DNA from: Lobosporangium transversale
Taxonomy: Eukaryota; Mortierellomycota; Mortierellomycetes; Mortierellales; Mortierellaceae
Reading direction: 5' to 3'
Assembly: GCF_002105155.1 (NCBI RefSeq)
Contig: NW_019029055.1
Location: forward strand, 48,966-112,965
Length of the DNA stretch: 64,000 nt
Shown in pieces: positions 12,118-21,684 of this stretch (its first letter is position 1; each line of letters begins with the position of its first letter). The translations under genes were made by a program, and so were the position numbers. The notes below the pieces were generated by a model. The model was given only the letters and a program-made list of their open reading frames with translations, did no database searches and was not told the origin of the DNA.

Positions 12118-12388
12118 TTAAAAAGAGTAAAGCTCTTTGCCAACCGACGACCAAAAAATATAACATATTCGAAAATTGTATAAAAGTGTACAATTATCGA
12201 GATTCCACCGTGCATAAGATAATATAATATATGCTAACGGTTGTATATCGGAAAACATGCCTATAGACAAACTTGTAGTTATACTTTGATATGAATTTGA
12301 ATAAATATCCTGTATATGATATGTATTCCCAACATATGTTTTCACTATAGCTAAGATTTTTGCCTCTTTTTTATTTAACGAAGATCCA

Positions 12389-13203
12389 ATGAATTCTGCT
12401 TCAATCAAATCCACTCCACCTTCTCCTGCCTTTGACGCTCAAACTCCACCCAGGGCCGTTGTTTCTACCCTACCGGAGGAGATGATGGTGTCTTTACTTG
12501 AATCGACCCCAACAAGGCCTCCACCAACGCTTGCGGAAGTGGAAGCTCCGTCCCAAGCACTGTTGAGCCAACTAAAAGAATCACTTATTCACGCTGGTGC
12601 CGATCGCCAAAATTATTTGAACGAGAACATGAAGTTGACCGTTCATTACAATGCGGCAATTATCAATCCAGCCCTTTCTACTGAAGGAACTGAAGCAGCT
12701 AGACCGAAGTTTGAGCAGATTAAACAAAGAAACCGCCCTGGGAGAGCTGAGGATCATCATCTCTACCAACCAGGGGTTAGAGCTCAGGTAGCCGATGATA
12801 AACCCCAGAATATTCTTGATAGAAACCTAGAACAAAACAGAAATAAACTAACTATCAACACAGCTGTTGAACGCCCTATCCCGGTTTTCCTTTCGATGTA
12901 CACAAATATTCGTCTTTAATTCACAAATCTGTGTTTATTAATTGCTCATTAAATACAGCAGCGGCAAGTGCTGTATTAAAAGCTAAAAGATTGCAACCAA
13001 AGCACCACATCCGCATGATAATTATGCGAGTCCTAAATCCAAAAAGAAATATTGATTTTAGAGGACTAGAGCCTGAAGACAACAGGGTATCTCTTGCCAT
13101 TACTATAAATGGCCTATTATACATGAGTTTACTTGACCCTGGCTCCTACATATTCTTCATTAATCGAGAAGTCGCTAAGGACATCAAAAGAAGAACCAAT
13201 TAA
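12389..13203 (+). pseudogene. Ty3-like gag/protease remnant
   Basis: The first frame (12,389-12,919) is a gag-like 176-residue stretch with a proline-rich start and a segment near HYNAAIINPALSTEG followed by FEQIKQRN. The second frame (12,931-13,203) has a retropepsin-like segment: ITINGLLYMSLLDPGSYIFF followed by INREVA, where DPGS replaces the usual catalytic DTGS. The two frames are separated by a stop and frame change, and no reverse transcriptase or integrase follows. I read this as a decayed LTR retrotransposon. The 50 bp just before the ATG matches 9,640-9,770 and 29,890-30,030 and may belong to its LTR or leader. Confidence 0.6.
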
Positions 13204-13980
13204 TCTGCAGATGTCATTGGGCTCATTTTTACAACAATAATAATCGCGTACGAGCTTCTACAATTGTATGATTGGCACGTAAACAACGAACTGGGTTATT
13301 GGTAAATCTTCATGACTAAAGGTGTGGCGGTGACCTCTTAGCCCACTTTCTCAAGATCATCTTTACTCACTTTATTTTAAATGTATATAGTAATTATTAT
13401 TATAGATATCTTTTTTTTCTTTTTCCTTTTATCGTTTACTTTTAAAGAGAGTTAAAATCAGACTGTCAACGCTCACCTCGGATCCTGGGGATAAAAGAAG
13501 AGAACCAAGAGGATCGTTATGTGGCCATTTTCTTTATTACCTTTTACTTTATGCTTGAATTTCCATCCGTTTTTTTCTTTATAGTCTCTGTCCTTCAGCA
13601 CAGATGTCTTGCGAGATCGTATTGATAATAATCTTGTAAAATAGGATCTATATCAAGAAGCAAGCTGCAAGTGCTCCTTGTTACGTTTTGGGTTCATTTC
13701 GCTTACAAAGGTATAATCCTAATAATAATGATTACATATAAGCTTCCAGATTTATGGATGAAGAACTCGTTCAATTTTTAATCCTTAATTTGAAGATATC
13801 GTAAAACCCAATTGTGCTAAAAAAGGCTATGCTATAGTCAATGGGCTTGCCTTTAGTTGCTGGATTTTTTTTTAAAGCTTTCTGAATAGGCAGTAATCAG
13901 ATCGTGTGATAGATCTCTTCTAGCAATTTTAACCTGAACGCTTTGGTTACATCGTGTGTAGCGCATCTCCTTGTAATATA
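13204..13980. other. Intergenic, possible retrotransposon debris
   Basis: AT-rich. A piece near 13,310-13,360 may continue the decayed retroelement, but no frame is long enough to support it. It ends at the TA target site of the Tc1 element. Confidence 0.3.
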
Positions 13981-15592
13981 CAGTAACCATCATATTTGGA
14001 AAAATATTTTGCTCTCTAAACTTCATTGCCCTGTTGCATGCTCAAGATGAACCGGATTGAGATAGGAAACTGGATACACATAGCTATCCTCATAATAAAC
14101 AGCATCCTCAAATCTAGAATCGATATCCCCACTCTTGATTCCATTATGATCATTTAATGGTAATCAGGTCATTTTTCCAAATATGAGACTACCCTCTAGA
14201 AAATGCTAGTTCGCTTGGTAGTCTAAGTGGCTAGTACCTAGTATGCTTTCCTTTGGCCCTGTAAACCGCCCGGAGTCTCCTTGGCATACTCTCGATTAGT
14301 TTCTGGCAGAACTCTTGTGGGGTTGAGTACCATTCCCTCTCGATCCGATTCCAGAGCTCAGCACAGCTTTTGACTAATTCCGGGTACATCCCAAGTCTCC
14401 TCTGCAGCTCAGACCACATGTGTTCGATAGGATTCATGTCAGTCGACTGTGCTGGCCAAGTTAGAAGCCTTCTTGACTCTTCTGTCAGGCCCACTGACCG
14501 CAAATATGCCTGAGTGACCTTCGCAGTGTGCTTTCGATCGTTGTCATGTTGGAAGATAAACCCGTCCTCTGCGATGCCCCAATCCCGAACGGACTGCTGG
14601 AGATCATTCCTTAGGATATTGATGTACTTTTCTGAGCTCATGGTTCCTTCAATCCTACAGATTCGGCCGGGTCCGTTCCATGTCATGCAGCCCCATATCA
14701 TGACCCCCCCGCCACCAAACTTCACTGTTCCTTGAACAGTTCGCTCATTGATGGCCTCTTCCTGGTCATCCCATACCCAGGCCACCCCATCTGAGCAAAT
14801 ACGATTCATTTTGGACTCATCGGACCAAACGACAGCCTTCCAGTCCTCTATAGTCCATTCTTGGTATATGCGAGCGAATTGAAGACGCTTCTTTATGTGT
14901 TGTTTCTTGAGGAAAGGTCTCTTGACAACCTTCTTTGCCCTCATACCAGTCCTCCTAAGGCATCTCCTGATGGTGGAACTTGATACGGGGCTTGGGAGTA
15001 ATTTGCTCGCTTCCTTTTGAGCATCAATGGAGGATTTGAAAAGACCACGCTTAAGTCCTAGCTTAAGATACTGGGCCATTTCGTCTCCAATCTTCCTTGG
15101 ACGACCTGCTGACTTATTCGCAATATCTTCTGCTGCGCTTCGACGGATATTTGTCACAGAAGTATGGGAAATTCCGAGTTTCTCGCCAACCTGTCGAGTG
15201 GAAAGACCTTGCTTGAGGAGAGCAATGGCTCTTCTAACCTTGGATTGGGTAATTGGCTTCATATTCGTATGGATGGACGTTTAGGGGCTAAAGTATCGAT
15301 AATAAATCAAAAAACATAGGAACTCTGGCATTTAAGAAAGAAACAGACTCGAAAGAAAATATTCTAGCATTTTCTAGAGGGTAGTCTCATATTTGAAAAA
15401 ATGACCTGATTACCATTAAATGATCATAATGAAATCAAGAGTGGGGATATCGATTCTAGATTTGAGGATGCTGTTTATTATGAGGATAGCTATGTGTATC
15501 CAGTTTCCTATCTCAATCCGGTTCATCTTGAGCATGCAACAGGGCAATGAAGTTTAGAGAGCAAAATATTTTTCCAAATATGGTGGTTACTG
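13981..15592 (-). mobile_element. Tc1-type transposon with 229-bp inverted repeats
   Basis: Element of 1,612 bp flanked by TA on both sides (13,979-13,980 and 15,593-15,594). Both ends begin CAGTAACC. The terminal inverted repeats are 13,981-14,209 and 15,364-15,592, differ at only a few positions, and enclose one full transposase gene. Long repeats of this size resemble the IR/DR class of Tc1 elements. The right repeat now supplies the last codons and stop of the CRN nuclease gene at 15,513-16,505, so the element sits inside that gene. Similar ends and an open transposase suggest recent insertion. Confidence 0.9.
14231..15262 (-). CDS. Tc1/mariner transposase
   Basis: 343-residue open frame. 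The N-terminus has paired-type helix-turn-helix segments (RQVGEKLGISHTSVTNIRRS, then a GRPRKIG hook). The DDE catalytic core shows VVWSDESK, FQHDNDRKHT and NPIEHMWSEL, giving D, D and E. By my count 39 residues separate the second D and the E, against 34 in classical Tc1. No frameshift or stop is seen and the start lies just inside the left repeat, so the enzyme may be functional. It cuts and pastes its element at TA dinucleotides. Confidence 0.93.
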   Translation of the reverse strand: MKPITQSKVRRAIALLKQGLSTRQVGEKLGISHTSVTNIRRSAAEDIANKSAGRPRKIGDEMAQYLKLGLKRGLFKSSIDAQKEASKLLPSPVSSSTIRRCLRRTGMRAKKVVKRPFLKKQHIKKRLQFARIYQEWTIEDWKAVVWSDESKMNRICSDGVAWVWDDQEEAINERTVQGTVKFGGGGVMIWGCMTWNGPGRICRIEGTMSSEKYINILRNDLQQSVRDWGIAEDGFIFQHDNDRKHTAKVTQAYLRSVGLTEESRRLLTWPAQSTDMNPIEHMWSELQRRLGMYPELVKSCAELWNRIEREWYSTPQEFCQKLIESMPRRLRAVYRAKGKHTRY

Positions 15593-16505
15593 TAATAACT
15601 TGGTCCTGATGATCCAGACGTCTAATAGTAATGGTACTATAATCATCTGAATATAGAGCGTGCCAAAAGTTGTTACGAATCTCTCGAACAGCTGTTGAAT
15701 GGTGACGGAAATCAATAATGACCCATTTCTTCAGTGGAATGTTCTTATATTCGCCACCGGTCTCAAACCGTCTTGCGTGTTCAGCCATTTGGTTCCCTTC
15801 GCGAAGCAGCTCAATCCCCCAGGCACGATAACCATTCACATAAAAATTCAGAAATCCTACCGAGCCAAATACTGGTCCAACGTCGAGGCTAATTGTTGAG
15901 CCGAGTGGGACAACGCTGGAAGCCGCACGATACCATTCCATTTGCCATGTTCGTTCTAAAAGCCCTGTTACTCTCTCTACAGTATCTACTCCAACACCAA
16001 GTGACGTGCGCAAGACGGACGGTCTCATGCGTTCAATTGCTCTTGTCAGAAAACCATCGAAGGATATTCCAGGAGACACTATTTCTCCTATACGCGAACT
16101 GAAAAATCGATGGCCCAAAAAAACACGGTTAATTGGGGCTGTAAACTGGGGCCGCTTATCAACAATAGTAAGGAGATCGGACTTATAAAAGCGGCTCAAA
16201 GGCGGGTTTGTATTCATTTCAGCATCACAAAATGACCCCCTATCAGAGGTAAGCAGGGCTTTGCAAAGAAGCTCTGATTCTTCTTCACTCGGCGACCATT
16301 CACTCATCCGACTAAAAACCCGTGTCATACTTAATCCTCCTCGAAAGTCCGGCGAGATCAGAAATCGTAGCATTTCCGGGGCAGTGCTTCCATCACGGAA
16401 ACTACTGCGCAGACTGTTCAGTGTATACCGACACAGATCTGCATACCCATTAGTAAAGTTGAAAATTGCTTCCTAAACTTCTTGTGGAATATTAAAATCA
16501 CTCAT
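15513..16505 (-). pseudogene. CRN-type C-terminal nuclease gene, interrupted
   Basis: Reads in one frame from ATG at 16,505 apart from one TAG codon soon after the start. The open part from 16,373 is 286 residues. The segment ISLDVGPVFGSVGFLNFYVN, then AWGIELLREGNQMAEHARRF, then KKWVIIDFR is the hallmark of the CRN effector-like nuclease domain common in Glomeromycotina and Mortierellomycotina, a PD-(D/E)XK-like fold. The 3' end is inside the Tc1 inverted repeat: the last roughly 26 residues are transposon-encoded. There is no ubiquitin-like header or P-loop domain upstream, so the gene is also 5'-truncated or was always short. Damage: one early stop and one transposon. Confidence 0.7.
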
Positions 16506-16649
16506 ATTATAACTATGGTTGCGTGTAATAAAGGGTCGCCTTCAGAACACGAATTGTGAGTGCCATAGACTTCCTTTCCACGAGCCAATAAATAGGACGT
16601 TATACAGTTGCCCGCAAAAGTGATTACCAATTACACGCTTTGTGACAAT

Positions 16650-16935
16650 CATTTACCACAGGTGCGATTTTCAATTGTCGCTATACCGTTTCTTTTTCTT
16701 ATTTTTCCTTTTTTTTCTTGAATAAAAGCAAAATGCCGTATTTGTATTGTTATTCAATCGATACTTTGGGATCTCAAATGATTTCAATTACCATATATTT
16801 TCCTTGAGAGATTTCAAAAACCACTCAGCACTCATCCTTTCTTCTTTTCTCCAAAGTACAATCCGTCAAAGAGCCCTCGCCGTCGACAGCAAGTAGTATT
16901 TGTCTATACAATGCATTATTTTGTATCTATATATT
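16650..16935 (+). repeat. R1 fragment G
   Basis: Short decayed R1 piece: CAGGTGCGATTTTCAATT...CGCTATACCGTTT (compare 3,775-3,820), ATTCAATCGATACTTTGG (compare 44,610-44,625), a CCCTCGCCG...GACAGCAAGTAGT block (compare 45,100-45,120), and GTCTATACAATGCATTATTTTGT (compare 3,880-3,903). Confidence 0.5.
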
Positions 16936-17457
16936 AAAAAAAGACAAAAAATTAGGTGGCTGCCTTCTGGTACCATAAATGATCAGACATTTATAATTAG
17001 GCAACAGCTTGAGCATTTACTCATCTGTGGGCAGCAAGAATCTGTGTGCAGCAAGAATCTGTGAGTGGCGAATCACTGGAGAATGGGCATCCAGTGAGTG
17101 ATTGGATATTGGTTGTTTTTAAATCAGCATAATAAAGAGTAGATTTAAAAAAAGTAAACCTGTTCACTTTGTTTTACTGTTCTAATTCCTCAAAACACCT
17201 CTATTCTGAGTCCTTGCCTTCATTTCCCTCGCACCTTTGTTTTCATTGCTTTCGTCTATTTTATATGCTAAAAAAAAAAAAAAAAAAAAAAAAGCATTGC
17301 AAACGTAAAAAAAGTAACAAGAGGCCAGTGCGACATTATCAGACCTCTATTTAAGTTGGAATTTACTGCCGTCTCCTGCATTCTTTCATTTTACTGCAAT
17401 ATTTTCGTTTTCAACAGTGCTCTCAGTATCAAAATCTGATTGCAGCAATGTAAATAC
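16936..17457. other. Intergenic, nothing recognised
   Basis: No coding region recognised. It contains a direct repeat of CAGCAAGAATCTGTG (17,034-17,062) and an A tract at about 17,270-17,293. Confidence 0.35.
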
Positions 17458-18215
17458 ATGACATACACCTGTATTCAGTGCAACAGTAACAGTCATGACA
17501 GATGGACCTGCCCTCAAAATACAAGGTGTGTTGAATCTCCTTGCGCCTCTTTTTTTTTTTTTTTTTTTTTTTTATTGGTACTGTAGTAGTTGGTGTTTAC
17601 TGATTCCGAACAAATGTCTTTATTACCTCCGTTTCACTGTTAAAAGGTAAAAGGCACTGAACAGGATATTAATCCCATACAGAGACAAAGGTTTTTATTT
17701 TTTTTTATTTATTTTTTTTTTTTTTTGGGGAGGTTTATCTTTTATTTCATTTCATTTTTAACTTTGCGCCGTTATTACTGATAGCACCCTAAGGCGAAGG
17801 AATGTAGTATTTGTGGCCACTTAGGCCACAACCGAAGTACATGTCCGGAGCTCTGATCCAAAATTTTGATGTTTCGATTTGTAATCCTTAACAATACATA
17901 TTTTTCAATCCTAAATTATCAGTTTCTTTTGCAATGGCATCGTTAGTGGTCCAATCCAAAATCGAGCTAAGCCTGTGGCGACTCGCAGGAGCATTAGCCT
18001 TGAGGATCCTGTTGAGCGAAAGGCCTGAACGAAGGCGAAGGTATGCTACTCTTGGTCCACATTTATTGAAGTTATAATTTACTACGTATTATATTTTTAG
18101 CCTAACATCATTATCATTGCCTTCTAGGCTACGGTCACCCTATCGGCCTGCTCAACGGCATTGCAGTTTATGCAACCGCCTAAGGCATAACCAAAACACA
18201 TGTCCCGATAAAGAG
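17458..18215 (+). pseudogene. Zinc-knuckle array gene, decayed
   Basis: Three CX2CX4HX4C zinc knuckles occur in order, separated by intron-like sequence: CIQCNSNSHDRWTC (about 17,470), CSICGHLGHNRSTC (about 17,800) and CSLCNRLRHNQNTC (about 18,155). GT and AG boundaries fit near 17,526, 18,039 (AAG|GTATGC) and 18,129 (TTCTAG|GC). The frame stops after the second knuckle (CTC TGA), inside the linker that follows, and after the third, so I call it broken. The GHNRxTCP style is typical of zinc knuckles next to transposase or RNA-binding domains. No catalytic domain is present, and the role is unknown. Confidence 0.5.
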
Positions 18216-18379
18216 TAAGCCCGACCTCCCCTTATTATTATTTAGTGTAAAAATATAGTGATAAAAAGTAAGAAAGCTTTATAAAAATTCGTGATCCTAT
18301 TTTCTAATATAATAGTATGGATACTGTCCCTTCGTTAGAAGGAGGTTCCGACAAGAATTAATCTCGAGCCCCAATATCG

Positions 18380-18740
18380 AGCGCCATAGGCACCGCTTAG
18401 AGCAGATGGTCCAGCACCCTTATTGCAGGCTACCACGTTCCTTGAAGAACGTGTAAAAACAACAGGCATCGACCAGAATTTTCGTTGTGCTACAGGTCAA
18501 GTCAAAGTCCTTCATCTGGAGGGTATTCCACACCGATTTTTAGAGCTCTTTGGTGGCCAAGGCACGGTAAGCAAAGCCATTCGCAATAATGTGGAGGATC
18601 CGGTCCTGATGCTAACCTCGAGGAGGTCATTCTCCTCACGACATGGTTCGAGCTCAATAGTGCCATTGAGAAAGAAATTTCGAGGGCAGAAGTTGCAAAT
18701 GCGGCCAATGCAGAGACCACAAACAATATAAAGGTACCGG
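18380..18740 (+). pseudogene. Fragment of unrecognised gene
   Basis: Open in one frame from LLQATTFLEERVKTTG to about 18,600, then in another frame through LLTTWFELN...IEKEISRAEVANAANA to about 18,735. One frameshift joins them. Helical, charged composition. I do not recognise the family. It lies between the zinc-knuckle array and the Helitron-like fragment and could belong to either. Confidence 0.3.
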
Positions 18741-18769
18741 GATACTATTTGCACTCTGATATACCTTAC

Positions 18770-18895
18770 CACTACACCCCACTACACTCCACTTCACTCA
18801 CAAATACTTCCTGTCAGTCAGCTGAGAGTGGTGGCCGAGTGTGAGGTGAGAGGAGGTGTTTGTGATTGAAGTGAAGTGGAGTGTAGTGGAGTATA
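18770..18895. repeat. Inverted repeat (hairpin)
   Basis: CACTACACTCCACTTCACTC (about 18,781-18,800) is nearly complementary to the GAAGTGAAGTGGAGTGTAGT side (about 18,867-18,888). It gives a stem of about 25 bp around a loop of about 65 nt. Confidence 0.6.
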
Positions 18896-19039
18896 TGAGT
18901 GCGAGCGAGTGCAGTGTAGTGGAGGTGTTAATGGAGGTGTTAATAGAGGCGTTAGTGGTGGCTTTCATTAATATTCTCTTATACATTTATCGATAATTAG
19001 CTTCCTTAATTTACTAAACTTTCATCTTATCATTTCTTG

Positions 19040-19452
19040 AAATGGCTGCCATACGTTCCACAACTTTACCTATCACACCCTTGAGTGGATCAACATCGGG
19101 TGTACAACGTATCGTCCAACCACGACGATCTCGGTGGACTGTGTAACGTATCTAAGAACGCCCCCAGATGCTGAAGAAGAACAAATACAAAGCCAACAGA
19201 TGATAGAGGATGTTGAGGAGAAGCTGTATGATAGGATCTACAGCTTCATCAACGAGTACACACAGCTTGCTTTAGTCGAACAAGAGGGGAAAGAAGAGGA
19301 AAAGAGTGAACAAGAGGAAAGAATACTTGAAGGGGAAAAGGCAAGAATAGCTAGGATTGCAGCCGGAATCAGCTGTAGAGCATGCTTGAACATCGGTTGA
19401 TCGTCTCAATATTGGTGTATTTGCCATTCTTTAAAGCAACCAGCTCCTACCG
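19040..19452 (+). pseudogene. Helitron-like N-terminal fragment
   Basis: Reads STSGVQRIVQPRRSRW, then after a frame break PDAEEEQIQSQQ..., an E/K-rich stretch with KARIARIAAGISCRACLNIG, then TGA where the copy at 8,858-9,430 has a cysteine codon; similarity continues past the stop (SSQ...C). The left palindrome arm starts inside this fragment at 19,453. Downstream in the arm lie a Helitron helicase C-terminus and 3' hairpin, so this looks like the front end of one internally deleted Helitron. The assignment of the N-terminal part is inference. Confidence 0.4.
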
Positions 19453-19769
19453 CCAGTTTATCGATCACAATCCCCAGAAAACATGTATGGAGCATATGTG
19501 CACTATCAGATGTTTGGTAGAGTTGTGATTGGAAGTGGAGCTTTTGAACATGAAGCTGTACAAATTAGCGCTTTCTCCTATTCATTATAGTATTATGATT
19601 TTAAATTTTTCTCCCAGCACTCTAGATTTCATAAAGACACGGTCCATGCTTTTTTTTTTTTTTTTTTTTTACTAGAATTACAGCTCTATCTAAATATAAT
19701 AGCGATGGGGATTCCATGGAGATTATATTCTTCATCGAGAGCATATTCCACGCTTGGTAGAGCTTTTTG

Positions 19770-20292
19770 GAGAGTGACAGACGCTCAAACATGTCGGTGT
19801 TTATCTTTCCCAAGATGCTTTCAGTCATGGTCCTCTCTACGGTGCTTATTATGAACGGCAAAGTAAGAGATAAGCCTGGAATATACACGCGGAACACTAT
19901 CTTCAAAGATGCTTTATAGGCACATCACCTTTTGATCGTCATTTACCATATTGTCTTGCTATCGTTATCCCATCTAATGCTTGATTACCAGATATTCACC
20001 TTCTTGATTGTTTTTTTTTTGCATGTCAGTTTGTATCTTAGTTTGTATTTTAGTTTTGGTGCACTTTACATTTTTTTGTTAAAAAAAAAAAAAAAACACG
20101 CGGTTTACACACAGCTTTTTGCAGTAGTGAAGGCTAAAGGCCTACATGGGTTTATTGATTTCGTCCCTATGTTAAAATAAAACCCTATGTTGTTGCAGAC
20201 AATGTTTCTTTTTTTGTCTTGACGAGGTAAAGCATTAAATTTTCTAATGAGGCAAGAGCCGATCGTGACTTCGCCACGGTGTCCGGCTCGTA
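19770..20292 (+). mobile_element. Helitron 3' remnant (left arm)
   Basis: VGVYLSQDAFSHGPLYG followed, after a small deletion and frame change, by NGKVRDKPGIYTRNT and IFKDAL with a stop at 19,917. This is the C-terminus of the Helitron helicase at 62,091-63,368, lacking a dozen or so residues. About 340 bp further on is CGTGACTTCGCCACG (about 20,263-20,278) followed by GTCCGGCTCG, matching the 3' hairpin and end of the Helitron at 61,691-61,720. The helicase body is missing. Confidence 0.7.
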
Positions 20293-20299
20293 TTGTCAA

Positions 20300-20871
20300 A
20301 TTCTGGTGATTGCTCTTCTTTGGTTTTCTTTTTGAGATGATCTACCGTCTTTGTCGGTAGAATGTCCGCAGAGAATGCTGTGGTTTCACCATCAATAATG
20401 AAAAGAGTGTAATTTCGTCAACATTTGATGTAACAGAGCACTAAATAATAAATGATTTGTGAGAGGTTAAGAGCGAGATTGAATGATGTGAGGTTTGTGC
20501 GCTCGTTAAGAATAAATTATGTAAAATACACGCACGTATGGGGCAAAAGTTTAAGCCACCCCTCCATTTTTTCAACCAAGCTAAAAATGCCCATTCATCA
20601 CTCCACATCACCATTATCCTCCTCCACATTATTCTCCTCCACATTATCTTCCCCATTATTTGATTATCTTTGTAAATACACTTTGCTCACTCTCTTCCTC
20701 AAATATACCACGTTCGAATTGATTACGCGATAAATTCGAGGTAATTATGCTTAATTTAATTAATTAATTGATTAATTAGTGAGTGATTACTCGTTTGCGC
20801 GTCTGATTATCTCCCTTTTTATTATTCACTCTCTTTCTGCACACCTATTTTTTTCTCACTCTTTCTTCAAC

Positions 20872-20912
<41 letters not shown>

Positions 20913-21025
20913 CTTCTTGTCTTGTTAGCCACACTTTCAAACCCCTAAATCTATTTTTCGAAGGTGCGTTTTTTTTTTTGTATTTTTTATTTTATTTTAT
21001 TTTGTGGGTCTAAAAGAGCTGGTTG
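20300..21025. other. Arm sequence upstream of tandem repeats
   Basis: No recognised coding region. It contains CTCCACATTATTCTCCTCCACATTAT, a TTAATTAATTAATTGATTAATTA stretch (20,754-20,777) and a CT microsatellite (20,877-20,907). It may be the 5' region of the nuclease-like gene that follows. Confidence 0.35.
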
Positions 21026-21505
21026 GATCGTTGTTTTCGGTGCCCAATGTGTGGTGGGCAGGTAAGAGCCTGCTAGTCTTATCGAGATGTGCAGGTCCCT
21101 GTCTAGGCCTTGGGTGGGGAAACGCGGTTCGTGGTGTGATCGTTGTTTTCGGTGCCCAATGTGTGGTGGGCAGGTAAGAGCCTGCTAGTCTTATCGAGAT
21201 GTGCAGGTCCCTGTCTAGGCCTTGGGTGGGGAAACGCGGTTCGTGGTGTGATCGTTGTTTTCGGTGCCCAATGTGTGGTGGGCAGGTAAGAGCCTGCTAG
21301 TCTTATCGAGATGTGCAGGTCCCTGTCTAGGCCTTGGGTGGGGAAACGCGGTTCGTGGTGTGATCGTTGTTTTCGGTGCCCAATGTGTGGTGGGCAGGTA
21401 AGAGCCTGCTAGTCTTATCGAGATGTGCAGGTCCCTGTCTAGGCCTTGGGTGGGGAAACGCGGTTCGTGGTGTGATCGTTGTTTTCGGCGCCCAATGTGT
21501 GGTTT
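21026..21505 (+). repeat. Four-unit 112-bp tandem repeat (left arm)
   Basis: Units begin with GATCGTTGTTTTCGG at 21,026, 21,138, 21,250 and 21,362, and a partial fifth begins at 21,474. The four full units appear identical. Each contains GGGCAG|GTAAGAG and, about 45 nt later, CCTGTCTAG|GCC, which look like a 5' and a 3' splice site. The unit length is not a multiple of three. The array ends about 180 bp before the presumed start of the nuclease-like gene. Confidence 0.9.
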
Positions 21506-21684
21506 CCCGGAAAGCCCCTCTTGTATTCACAGTGATTCAGATGTTCCCCTGGATGGACCTTGAGTCGGGTGTCTTGCTGATTTCTTCTGTCTTCGAAATC
21601 CTATTCCTGGATAGCAAAAAAAATACATCTATATCATTACTCTCTAATCATATTGTTTCCTCTTATATCATTACGCTTAAGGCT

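Noticed and set aside
14514..14735. Plus-strand frames opposite the Tc1 transposase
   Set aside because: Shadows of the intact 343-residue transposase on the minus strand.
21026..21505. 112-bp array considered as a CRISPR array
   Set aside because: Whole units are identical with no variable spacers, and it contains eukaryotic splice-like signals.
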